This document shows positions 34,857 through 42,536 of a DNA stretch of 64,000 nucleotides, in pieces. Source of the DNA: Candidatus Edwardsbacteria bacterium RifOxyA12_full_54_48 (GTDB taxonomy: Bacteria; Edwardsbacteria; AC1; EtOH8); contig MFFN01000004.1 of NCBI GenBank assembly GCA_001777915.1, positions 661,632-725,631 on the forward strand, in the 5' to 3' direction. Under the pieces are notes generated by a model. It worked only from the letters and a program-made list of their open reading frames with translations, searched no databases and was not told the origin of the DNA. The stretch's first letter is position 1, and each line of letters begins with the position of its first letter. Position numbers and translations under genes: made by a program.

Positions 34857-36839
34857 CTAATATTCCTCTTTGATTTGATAAACATTACCAATTAAAGGAT
34901 TATTTATTTCACTTTTTATAGCATAGTATTGATATGTATCTAATGTATCGAACACTATCTTCGCCTTCTCGATTACACCATCGTACATCTCATTTTCTTG
35001 CCCATCTAAAACCACAAGGCATTTATCGCCTATCTGAGCAAAGTATGCTATGTGTATGCTATCTGGACTAAAAGTAAGTGTTGCTTCCCCAATGGCATCA
35101 CACATCTTCTCCTCTGTGCCATCAACAACTACACATTGTTTATCACCTAGTAATGCCACATAACCAACCCGCTCGCTGTTCGGGCTAAAACAAAGATGGC
35201 CGATGCCATCATACGGTTTCCCTTCTACTCCATCCACAACTACACGCTGTTTGTTGCCCGATTTAGCCAAATACGCTATGTGTTGGCTATCTAAACTAAA
35301 AACAGGGCATCCTTCACCAATGCCATCGTATTTTTTCTCTTCTTTTTCATCTACAACTACAAACACTTTTTTATCGTATTGCGCCACGTATGCAATGTGC
35401 CTGCTATCAGGGCTAAAAACAGATTGCCCCAACCCGATGCCATCAAAATGTCTCCCCTCCTTACTATCGATAACATAAAAGTATTTATCACCCATTCTAG
35501 ACCCATAAGCCAAATGCTTACTATCAGGGCTAAAAACAATACTTCCTTCTAATATTTGATCATACTTCTCCCCCTCTTTACCATCTACAACAACGAAACG
35601 ATCAACTCCCAATCTTGCCATATAAGCTATTTTCTTGCTATCCGAACTAAATATCGGTCGAATACCATAGTGAGTAAAATCATAGATTTTATCTTCTTTT
35701 CCATCCGCCACAGCAAACTGTTTATCACCCATCCTCGCACCATAAGCCAAGCGCTTACTATCAGGGCTAAAACTTAAACTGTCCTCTGAAATGCGATCAT
35801 ACTCTCTCTCCTCAAATCCATCAATGACCATAAACTCTTTTATACCCGTCCTAGCCACATAAACGATGCGATTGCTATCTGGACTGAAACAAAGATTATC
35901 AATGTGATCATACTGTTTGCCTTCCACCCCATCTGCTACCACAACATACTTCTTACCCATTTGTGCCAAGTAAGCAAACCGACGACTATCTGAACTAAAT
36001 GATATTTCAAAGATACAATCATATTGTTTCTCCTCTATTCCATCCACAATGACAAACGACTTCTTAACTGATCCTGCTATATATGCAAATCGCTTACTAT
36101 CATTGCTGAAGATAGGTGTGCAAACACCACGATATTGCTTTCCTTCTTTTCCATCAATAACTGCAATGAGTTGCTTACCTGATTGTGCAACATACGCCAC
36201 ACGTTCGCTATCAGGGCTGAAAATGGGATATTTAAACAGTGTATCATACCGTTTGTCTTCTTTCCCGTCGATAATTACACTCTGTTCGTTATTGTATTTA
36301 TTGACATAGGCTATTCGCCTGCCGTTTGGGCTTACTGTGAATAAGTCTTCCATCCATGTATGATATTTTAATTGTCTATCCTCCGCTCTATAGAAGTGGG
36401 TATGGTGCCACACAGAAAAATCGATTCGAGCAATAAATGACTTTGCTATTTTTTTTCTGCTTTTATTATCATTATTCATCTCGGCACATGAAGGATACGA
36501 TGTTTTAGCCGAATTCTCTATCGTTGTTCTTATATCAGATTTTGAGTTACTTTCATCAATATCATTTAATAGTTCCCCATCCTCAGAATAAATTTCATTA
36601 AATGAATAGTTACACTGAGGACACAGGGGCGAGACTTCAGGAACTCCCCGGTAAGAACATCTAGGGCACACTTTTACTTCATCATAAGCACTTGTAGGAT
36701 AGTTTGGCTTACAACTTCTTTCACCAGAATATTCACCTGTCTTTTGATAATTTACGCCGACAGAAGTTGAATCTATGTTATCCTTGGACTTAAAAATCAT
36801 ATAGAGGACAGCACCAATGATAAAAATAACCCATTCCAT
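34857..36839 (-). CDS. Membrane-anchored zinc-ribbon protein with a 12-repeat TolB-like propeller
   Basis: The 660-aa protein starts with one TM segment (MEWVIFIIGAVLYMIF). A zinc ribbon follows (CPRCSYRGVPEVSPLCPQCNY). After a linker come about 12 repeats of roughly 42 residues with an FSPDSxRIAYVAxxGxK core and a VVDGxEGKxYD turn, as in TolB/WD40-like (PD40) propellers. With a single N-terminal anchor its orientation is uncertain; the ribbon suggests the cytoplasm. GGAGAAA precedes the ATG. It is divergent from the XRE gene. Confidence 0.8.
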   Translation of the reverse strand: MEWVIFIIGAVLYMIFKSKDNIDSTSVGVNYQKTGEYSGERSCKPNYPTSAYDEVKVCPRCSYRGVPEVSPLCPQCNYSFNEIYSEDGELLNDIDESNSKSDIRTTIENSAKTSYPSCAEMNNDNKSRKKIAKSFIARIDFSVWHHTHFYRAEDRQLKYHTWMEDLFTVSPNGRRIAYVNKYNNEQSVIIDGKEDKRYDTLFKYPIFSPDSERVAYVAQSGKQLIAVIDGKEGKQYRGVCTPIFSNDSKRFAYIAGSVKKSFVIVDGIEEKQYDCIFEISFSSDSRRFAYLAQMGKKYVVVADGVEGKQYDHIDNLCFSPDSNRIVYVARTGIKEFMVIDGFEEREYDRISEDSLSFSPDSKRLAYGARMGDKQFAVADGKEDKIYDFTHYGIRPIFSSDSKKIAYMARLGVDRFVVVDGKEGEKYDQILEGSIVFSPDSKHLAYGSRMGDKYFYVIDSKEGRHFDGIGLGQSVFSPDSRHIAYVAQYDKKVFVVVDEKEEKKYDGIGEGCPVFSLDSQHIAYLAKSGNKQRVVVDGVEGKPYDGIGHLCFSPNSERVGYVALLGDKQCVVVDGTEEKMCDAIGEATLTFSPDSIHIAYFAQIGDKCLVVLDGQENEMYDGVIEKAKIVFDTLDTYQYYAIKSEINNPLIGNVYQIKEEY

Positions 36840-36929
36840 AGTATTTCTCCACGTAATAATAATATAATAAGGGTAGCAATATTCTTACCAATAGTCAAGA
36901 TATAATATTAACACTATAGGTTGGTTTTT

Positions 36930-36968
36930 ATCCCCCTTGTCAAAATGGTAATATTCATAAAAAGGGGG
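36930..36968 (+). promoter_or_regulatory. Inverted repeat enclosing the XRE gene ribosome-binding site
   Basis: CCCCCTT at about 36932 can pair with AAGGGGG at about 36961-36967; the latter is the Shine-Dalgarno of the XRE gene. It could be an operator for the regulator or an RNA stem that hides the start. Confidence 0.35.
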
Positions 36969-36971
36969 AAT

Positions 36972-37292
36972 ATGGACATATACCAACAAATAGGCAAACA
37001 GATCAAAGTCATCCGTAAAAAGACCGGATACACCCAGGAAAGACTGGCGGAAAGCGCCGGATTGAGCCTGAATTACATCCATATGATAGAATCCGGCAAA
37101 CGTGCGCCTACGGTGGACACGCTTAATAAGATCGCTGGTTGCCTGAAGGTCAAGCTCAGGGACCTTTTCTCAACGGACCTCCCGGCACCGATCCTAAAGA
37201 AGCAAAAGACCATAGAACTTACATCAGAAGAATACAAACAATTGCTGACAACCATCAAAACACTTAAGAAAAAGACCCGCAAAAACCTGTGA
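36972..37292 (+). CDS. XRE-family helix-turn-helix regulator
   Basis: The 106-aa protein has an HTH_3 domain at residues 5-62 (IGKQIKVIRKKTGYTQERLA, then LNYIHMIESGKRAPTVDTL), with a basic C-terminal tail. It is probably a repressor of element genes. The ATG at 36972 follows AAAGGGGG with good spacing; a longer upstream extension to 36921 lacks a ribosome-binding site. It is the only plus-strand gene in the left two thirds of the element. Confidence 0.88.
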   Translation: MDIYQQIGKQIKVIRKKTGYTQERLAESAGLSLNYIHMIESGKRAPTVDTLNKIAGCLKVKLRDLFSTDLPAPILKKQKTIELTSEEYKQLLTTIKTLKKKTRKNL

Positions 37293-37310
37293 AATTATCA
37301 CGGGTTTTTT
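37284..37310 (+). terminator. Rho-independent terminator of the XRE gene
   Basis: AACCTGTGA and TCACGGGTT pair (one wobble) with a 5-base loop and six T follow; the stem overlaps the stop codon. Confidence 0.75.
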
Positions 37311-37357
37311 AGTGCCTCAGCGTTCATTCCCCCTACACCGCCACCCGGCCGGATTAA

Positions 37358-37783
37358 CTACTTATTCTCTTCCTCTGAATAATACCCGCTTGATCCGATA
37401 ACCATATTATCCAGCACCCGAATCCCCAATAACTGGCAAGCCTCTCGCATCGTGCCCCAAAGCTGTCTATCCTCCGGCGATGGGTTGGTCTCTCCGCTAG
37501 GGTGGTTATGCACCGTTATAATGCTTGGTGCTCCGCTGGCCACCACTCCCCTTAAAACAAGCCCTGGCATCACCCGGCAGCTATCGGCGCAACCCATGGC
37601 AGTCATCTCCTTCTTTACCACCTTGTTCTTAGTGTTGACGTGCAGAACCCAAAATATCTCCCTATCAGCCAAAGCCTCCTTTTGCATGTATTCATATACC
37701 GCCTGCGGGCTGCATAACGGCCTTTTAGAGATGGCTTCGGATACTTTGATCAACTCCAATGGGGTCGCTTTGTAACGTTTCAT
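37358..37783 (-). CDS. radC: RadC-like JAB/MPN-domain protein
   Basis: The 141-aa protein is the JAMM domain alone: metal ligands His92, His94 and Asp105 in HNHPSGETNPSPED. It lacks the N-terminal helix-hairpin-helix of full-length RadC, as is usual for copies on mobile elements. Function is uncertain; it is a putative metal-dependent hydrolase. The ATG at 37783 was chosen because AAGGAGG lies 5 bases upstream; a GTG at 37804 precedes that site. Confidence 0.9.
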   Translation of the reverse strand: MKRYKATPLELIKVSEAISKRPLCSPQAVYEYMQKEALADREIFWVLHVNTKNKVVKKEMTAMGCADSCRVMPGLVLRGVVASGAPSIITVHNHPSGETNPSPEDRQLWGTMREACQLLGIRVLDNMVIGSSGYYSEEENK

Positions 37784-37803
37784 ATTTTCCTCCTTTTTGG
37801 GCA

Positions 37804-37837
37804 CAAAAAAAGAGCCACTCCGTTATTGGAATGGCTC
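37804..37837 (-). terminator. Rho-independent terminator (minus strand)
   Basis: GAGCCATTCC / GGAGTGGCTC form the stem, followed by seven T on the minus strand, 13 bases after the stop of the 60-aa gene. Confidence 0.8.
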
Positions 37838-37850
37838 TTATTCATGCTGT

Positions 37851-38033
37851 TTATTCTTCATGGCGATCCTTGCAATTGGGACAGTACTTGTCCGGACAGT
37901 AGACCTCCGTTTCCCTTCCCATATAGACAATAATCGCTGTGTGGCCGCAAAGTGGACACGCGGCCCTGACCTCTAGCCTTTCGGTAAAAACTTTCTTTCG
38001 CCCCGTCTTAAGGGCTATGGCTATAGAATGCAT
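37851..38033 (-). CDS. Small zinc-finger protein, 60 aa
   Basis: Two CxxC pairs (CPLCGH and CPNCKD) and further cysteines give a probable zinc ribbon. The start is basic (KTGRKKVFTERLEVR). It follows the ArdC gene by 8 bases and ends at a terminator, so it is the last gene of the 39336-37851 operon. Function unknown. Confidence 0.65.
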   Translation of the reverse strand: MHSIAIALKTGRKKVFTERLEVRAACPLCGHTAIIVYMGRETEVYCPDKYCPNCKDRHEE

Positions 38034-38041
38034 ATTCCCTC

Positions 38042-38941
38042 CTATAAGTTAAAGTAATCGCCTAACCACAGGCAATTGTTGTAATTGATTTGTCCGGGTT
38101 CGTGAAGAATGTAATCCACAGCCTTTTGAGCCGCTGATGCCGCACAAATGATAAGCTTCTTATCGCCCTTGAGCCGCTTTAACCAATGGTCGATGTAGGC
38201 GGCCTGGTTCCGGATAGTGATGGGGGCTATTCCAGCATAAGCACATAGGAAGGAGGATCCAATCTCCGCTATCAGCTCCTCGTTGCTGTAAGCGGCATTA
38301 AACCCTGCCTTGTCATAGCTATTATTCCGGTCTAACCTTTTTTGGTGGCCTGTGGAATGAACGGACTCGTGCCAAAGGGTGCTGTAAAACTCCTCCGGGC
38401 TGTCAAACCACTCCCGGGCCGGCATCCCGATCAAGTCTTCTTTCCTATCGTAGTAAGCCCCTCTTGAGCCTATCAATCCCGGTTTATTTGGCATATTGGC
38501 AAACACCGTTTCGCAAGCCTCGATGGGATTAATCTCCTTTCCTATTTGGGGAATCTTCTCCGCCGGGATCCCTGTAGTCTGCTCTAAGTTGAAAACACAG
38601 TAGTACCTCATCAACGGCACCTCGGTTATCTCCCCGGATTGTGAATTGATGTGTTCCAACAACCGCCAGTAAACGATCCTGAATGCCCTCGATCCCGGCT
38701 TAACTTGTCCGCCCAATTCCGTTATCTGGTTAAAGGTCGCATAAAAAGGGCTGACATGTTCCGATAGGGACAGAATAAGTAAATTGATTCCGTGATACTG
38801 CCTCTTGCTGATCATGTTCATTGGTAGGCGGGTCTTCCAAGGTTTTTGCCAGGGTATGGTGCCCTTCTCAAATGCCTCCAATATCTGATCCGTTACGATT
38901 TGGGCGACATCGGGCTTAAATTCCTTGGTCCTGGTGATCAT
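38042..38941 (-). CDS. ardC: ArdC-family antirestriction protein (ssDNA-binding, zincin-like)
   Basis: The 299-aa protein has the N-terminal ArdC domain (IVTDQILEAFEKGTIPWQKPW, then GINLLILS) that binds ssDNA. The C-terminal zincin-like metallopeptidase region has HESVHSTGH as its metal motif and EELIAEIGSSFL after it. ArdC proteins protect incoming plasmid DNA from host restriction. A hairpin shared with the 39336 gene lies 25-45 bases upstream of its ATG. Confidence 0.9.
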   Translation of the reverse strand: MITRTKEFKPDVAQIVTDQILEAFEKGTIPWQKPWKTRLPMNMISKRQYHGINLLILSLSEHVSPFYATFNQITELGGQVKPGSRAFRIVYWRLLEHINSQSGEITEVPLMRYYCVFNLEQTTGIPAEKIPQIGKEINPIEACETVFANMPNKPGLIGSRGAYYDRKEDLIGMPAREWFDSPEEFYSTLWHESVHSTGHQKRLDRNNSYDKAGFNAAYSNEELIAEIGSSFLCAYAGIAPITIRNQAAYIDHWLKRLKGDKKLIICAASAAQKAVDYILHEPGQINYNNCLWLGDYFNL

Positions 38942-38965
38942 GGCTTTCTCCTTTGTTTTAGGTTA

Positions 38966-38988
38966 CGACCTGCCGATATGACAGGCCC
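38966..38988 (-). promoter_or_regulatory. Conserved leader hairpin before ardC
   Basis: On the minus strand GGGCCTG and CAGGTC(G) pair around TCATATCGG. Nearly the same hairpin and loop lies at 39366-39390 before the 41-aa gene. Confidence 0.45.
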
Positions 38989-39173
38989 TAGAACTTTTCA
39001 TGCCATTGTTTCGGGGTGGCTTCCTTACGGCCCTTGCACTTGTCCTTAGCCTTGAGCTCCTTGGGACATCCGTAGGCCGACACGTTGTACCCGGCATTGA
39101 TGAACACAGCAAACTTACACCCAATGCAGGTCTGACTTTCCGGCCATTGGTTGATCCTGAGTTTGGTTGACAT
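38988..39173 (-). CDS. Small cysteine-containing protein, 61 aa
   Basis: Cysteines occur in CIGCKFAVF, YGCPKE and KCKGRK, a possible zinc-binding set. AAAGGAG lies 7 bases before the ATG. It lies between the 41-aa gene and ardC on one strand, in the element's accessory operon. Family unknown. Confidence 0.6.
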   Translation of the reverse strand: MSTKLRINQWPESQTCIGCKFAVFINAGYNVSAYGCPKELKAKDKCKGRKEATPKQWHEKF

Positions 39174-39210
39174 GAATTTTCTCCTTTTAGTGGTTTAGAT
39201 TTTGTTACCA

Positions 39211-39336
39211 TTAGTGACTCAGAGCTTCGAGTATGTGCTCCGACCAGCTTACGGCCAGTTCTAAATTACCGGCGTTGTAAGCCTCGTCCTGCGCTCTTTG
39301 GCAAGCCTGGATAAAGTCCCATAGCTCGTGTGACAT
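39211..39336 (-). CDS. Small hypothetical protein, 41 aa
   Basis: The product starts MSHELWDFIQACQRAQDEAY and is predicted to be two helices. AAGGAGG lies 6 bases before the ATG at 39336, which decides this start over a longer ORF from 39498 that runs through two terminators. It is the first gene of the operon that continues through ardC to 37851. Confidence 0.6.
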   Translation of the reverse strand: MSHELWDFIQACQRAQDEAYNAGNLELAVSWSEHILEALSH

Positions 39337-39360
39337 AGGTTCCTCCTTGTTACGGTTAAT

Positions 39361-39390
39361 AAAAAAGGGCCTGCCGATTTGACAGACCCT
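39361..39390 (-). terminator. Leader terminator with conserved hairpin
   Basis: On the minus strand GGGTCTG and CAGGCCC pair around TCAAATCGG and are followed by six T, only about 25 bases before the ATG at 39336. Its hairpin sequence recurs before ardC without the T run. Confidence 0.6.
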
Positions 39391-39397
39391 GGGGGAA

Positions 39398-39435
39398 ACA
39401 AAAAAAAGCCCCACCTCGGTTAAGAGATGGGGCTT
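39398..39435 (-). terminator. Rho-independent terminator (minus strand)
   Basis: AAGCCCCATCTC and GAGGTGGGGCTT pair with a 6-base loop; a long T run follows on the minus strand. No minus-strand gene lies upstream of it, so it may control a leader RNA. Confidence 0.75.
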
Positions 39436-39735
39436 TCTAAACGTTCTACAGTTCAACCTTAGCAAGAAATTCGGTGGATTTGCAGAAACATATGACATTC
39501 GAAAACGAATATGTATTGGCTCAACGGACAGGACTGGGATGATAGTACAAGCAATTATGTTTTGATTGGCTAAAGTAATTCCGTTGAAGAGGAGGAGCCG
39601 CCGCTGGTCAACACGAATAACAACGATCTACACCATTCTTCTAAATTTGGTTTGTTTCACAGATCTAGTGGTTGCATCTGGCTTTTGTAATATTTAAAAA
39701 ATGCCATATTAACATTATCATCTCAAAGAATTTTA
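39436..39735. other. AT-rich spacer between divergent operons
   Basis: No gene is seen. It lies between the small-gene operon (minus) and the exported-protein operon (plus) and probably holds the minus-strand promoter. Confidence 0.4.
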
Positions 39736-39764
39736 TTGACAAATCATCCTTGTTATATTATTAT
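39736..39764 (+). promoter_or_regulatory. Sigma70-type promoter of the exported-protein operon
   Basis: Perfect TTGACA (39736-39741) and TATTAT (39759-39764) with a 17-base spacer, 64 bases before the ATG at 39829. Confidence 0.7.
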
Positions 39765-39828
39765 ATGGACTGGTTATAGTGCTATATTGGTTAAAGTAGC
39801 ATCAATAATAAATATAGGGGTAAAAATA

Positions 39829-40956
39829 ATGCTGGGAAGAGAACGTTTATTAATATTTGCTATGTTATCCAGTGTGTTAATGCTATTATTTGTCGGTTGT
39901 GGTACAAGCGGTGCAGGCCCCGGGACAGATACTGAATCGGGCGATGCCGGTGTTCTAACATTACAGGCGCATCCGATAACAGATAGCACTTCGGTTGAAG
40001 GAGAACAAAGGAATAAAATATATGTTTCCTTAACAACCAACCCAATAGCAGCGGGTGCTTCAATTACTTTTACTGCTGCACGAGTAAATGATGTTTTAGT
40101 AGATATTTTCCCAAAGTCAATAACAGTAACAACTGATAATAATGGTGTTGCGAAATGTTCTTTTGTGGTTAGTATTCATGGAGAGACAGATTTCACTTGG
40201 TCGTCTAAAGAGTATTGGCCTGGTGAGGAATTTACAATAAAAGCTACGAAAGGTAGCGTCTTTACCATAATTAACTGTAAACAATGGAGATTTCTCAGGG
40301 TTGAATATGATTATATGGCAAATTGCCAAGTATTGTTTGAATGGATGTCTAATCCGAACGAAGTTGGGTATACACAAAGCCAAAATATATTCTCCGGTTG
40401 GAGTATCTATAAATCACAATATCCTGAAAGGAATTGTTATTCGGACTTTAAAAAAGACCTAACCACTTATCTAAAAACAGACCAGATAAATTTAAATGCG
40501 AATATATTTGCAACTGAAGATGACCGTAATACGTTTTTAAAAAATAATGCAAATCGTGGTCCTGGGGTAGCTTCACCAGCATCCAATTATACAAGCTATC
40601 CATTATATATAGCTGGTGCCCAAGGTGTTGCCTGGACAACAGGATCAGGAAGTCAGATATACGGACAAGCCTCCGTTGATACATGGCCTGGCTGGGCAAT
40701 GGTATATGTTGGGCGTATAAGGAGCGATATATCATCTCCAACACAACAAGAAAAGGTAATTAAATATGCGGTGGTTCATGAAATGGGCCATCAACTGGGT
40801 GGTCTTACGGATTGGACAAGCGTTAATCATAGCGGAACTGTGACTACGGATTGTGTAATGGGATCGTATCCGTTTTCAAACGATGATTTATATGACCCTA
40901 AATTTTGTTTAAAATGTGTAAATACAATGAAAATTAGCCTGTTCAATAATTATTAA
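39829..40956 (+). CDS. Lipoprotein with zinc-metalloprotease motif
   Basis: The 375-aa product has a lipoprotein signal peptide (lipobox LFVGC). A probable Ig-like domain follows (residues 45-130, SLTTNPIAAGASITFTAARV). The C-terminal domain carries VVHEMGHQLGGLTDW, a HExxH zinc motif with a further downstream His as in zincins. It is likely a surface protease. The ATG at 39829 begins the signal peptide; the longer ORF from 39736 would run through the promoter. It is the first gene of a four-gene operon. Confidence 0.75.
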   Translation: MLGRERLLIFAMLSSVLMLLFVGCGTSGAGPGTDTESGDAGVLTLQAHPITDSTSVEGEQRNKIYVSLTTNPIAAGASITFTAARVNDVLVDIFPKSITVTTDNNGVAKCSFVVSIHGETDFTWSSKEYWPGEEFTIKATKGSVFTIINCKQWRFLRVEYDYMANCQVLFEWMSNPNEVGYTQSQNIFSGWSIYKSQYPERNCYSDFKKDLTTYLKTDQINLNANIFATEDDRNTFLKNNANRGPGVASPASNYTSYPLYIAGAQGVAWTTGSGSQIYGQASVDTWPGWAMVYVGRIRSDISSPTQQEKVIKYAVVHEMGHQLGGLTDWTSVNHSGTVTTDCVMGSYPFSNDDLYDPKFCLKCVNTMKISLFNNY

Positions 40957-40974
40957 GTATTAGGAGGAAATAAA

Positions 40975-41922
40975 ATGATTAAGAACCTTGTTTTTCTATT
41001 TCTGATTGTATTTCAATCAATTAGCTTTGCCGGTGAGGTGTCTTTTAAAGTACAGGTGGAAAAGGATACGTATTTGTTAAAAGAACCAATATTTATTAGA
41101 TGGTCTGTAGTTAATAATGGAAAGGAAGTCCTAAGGTATGAGGATGTAGGACCAACTTATGGCAATATGAAATATATTTTAGTTAATGATAGAGGATCAA
41201 GTATCCCTTGGAATGGTGTTCATACGGATTACTTGCGCGAAGCATTGTGGCATGGAGCAATACCCGTTGGGGATTCTTTAGTAAATGATTTTTATATGCA
41301 AGATAAAAATTTACTTAATGGCACAAGAAACCTGATAGAAGGAAAATATTCTTTTACGGTTATTATTGATGAAAACACATTTATCCATCAACCTCAAATA
41401 ATATCAAACACCGTCCACTTTGCAGTTATTAAACCGAAAGACACTAAAAGCAGTGGCTATGATGATTATGCGACTATAATGAGTAAAAAATATACGAGAG
41501 CAACGGATGAAGTTAATGATTGGGAAATTTTTGTTGTAACCTACCCCCACAGTGTTTATACCCCCAATGCCATACGGCAAATAATTTCCATTTATCGGAC
41601 TATTCTGAACGATAAAATTTCTGTACATAAGTGGGATCAAACATTATTTAAAGGATACCCAGATAATCTCATAACGGCAGAGTATCTTACCTACATGCTC
41701 TACTATTATGAATCTACTATAGATTCTAAAGAGCGAAAAAGATTGATGTCGTTGTTAAATAAAATGATTGAAGAATCCCCCAAATCAAAATCCGGGATTC
41801 TGGCAAAGGCTGCCTTGGATCGTAAAAAAAGGACAGGTAAGTTTTGTGGTTTTGGCGCTTGGCCATGGGTGCCGGTACCCCTGAATGAAAGGGTTAATGG
41901 TTTTAAATATATTGAAAAATAA
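40975..41922 (+). CDS. Exported protein, unknown
   Basis: A 315-aa protein with a signal peptide (MIKNLVFLFLIVFQSISFA). The N-terminal part (VEKDTYLLKEPIFIRWSVVNNGKEVLRY) looks like a beta-sandwich; the C-terminal 140 residues are helical (TPNAIRQIISIYRTILND and KERKRLMSLLNKMIEESP) and may be TPR-like. AGGAGG precedes the ATG. It follows the metalloprotease gene by 18 bases. Confidence 0.65.
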   Translation: MIKNLVFLFLIVFQSISFAGEVSFKVQVEKDTYLLKEPIFIRWSVVNNGKEVLRYEDVGPTYGNMKYILVNDRGSSIPWNGVHTDYLREALWHGAIPVGDSLVNDFYMQDKNLLNGTRNLIEGKYSFTVIIDENTFIHQPQIISNTVHFAVIKPKDTKSSGYDDYATIMSKKYTRATDEVNDWEIFVVTYPHSVYTPNAIRQIISIYRTILNDKISVHKWDQTLFKGYPDNLITAEYLTYMLYYYESTIDSKERKRLMSLLNKMIEESPKSKSGILAKAALDRKKRTGKFCGFGAWPWVPVPLNERVNGFKYIEK

Positions 41923-41948
41923 CATATAAAAAAGCGATGGGGAATAAA

Positions 41949-42536
41949 ATGAAAATAAATATAATATTTTTTAGTTTACAAATGCTATTATTTGTAAACA
42001 TAGCTGAGATATATGCTCAACAAAGTAAAGCAGCTTTGCATAATGATAAATCGACAGCAACATCGAAAAGCATTGAAAATCTATGCAACACAATTCCATC
42101 AATGCCGGAAGAAGGAAAAATACAGGCTGTAATAAATTCTTTTTTTATGGGTATTGTGCTTGGGGACAGTGATAGAGTAGTGGCAGCATGTCGTTTTTCT
42201 AAAGAAGATAAATCAAAAAGACAGTCGCTTGTAAAATTTACACAATTGTATAAAAATGTAAAATCCAACGAGGGGAAAGGCAGTCAATATATAGAAAAAC
42301 CATTGTGGGATTTGATCTGGAAAGTAAATAAAACTATAAATATAAAAAATAATATTCAAGACATACCTGTCCAAATAGGGTTTAAGACGAGCCCTAAAAA
42401 ACAAATAATGGTAAAAGTAACAAAATCTGGAACCTTGTGGTATATAACCGATTATCAGCAAATTATTAATTTTATTGAAGCAAATAGAAAGATTATAAAA
42501 TCTATAAACAAGGATTCACGAAATGAAATGCAATAA
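41949..42536 (+). CDS. Exported protein, unknown, 195 aa
   Basis: The signal peptide is KINIIFFSLQMLLFVNIAEIYA. The mature part is basic and helical, with no recognised family. The ATG at 41949 follows GGGGA with good spacing; 41937 is an alternative. It overlaps the start of the giant secreted protein by 14 bases, so the two are coupled. Confidence 0.6.
   Translation: MKINIIFFSLQMLLFVNIAEIYAQQSKAALHNDKSTATSKSIENLCNTIPSMPEEGKIQAVINSFFMGIVLGDSDRVVAACRFSKEDKSKRQSLVKFTQLYKNVKSNEGKGSQYIEKPLWDLIWKVNKTINIKNNIQDIPVQIGFKTSPKKQIMVKVTKSGTLWYITDYQQIINFIEANRKIIKSINKDSRNEMQ

Noticed and set aside
39211-39498. Long form of the 41-aa gene
   Set aside because: The extension would cross two terminators; the internal ATG at 39336 has a perfect AAGGAGG.
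39736-39828. N-terminal extension of the metalloprotease lipoprotein
   Set aside because: It covers the TTGACA/TATTAT promoter, and the signal peptide begins at 39829.
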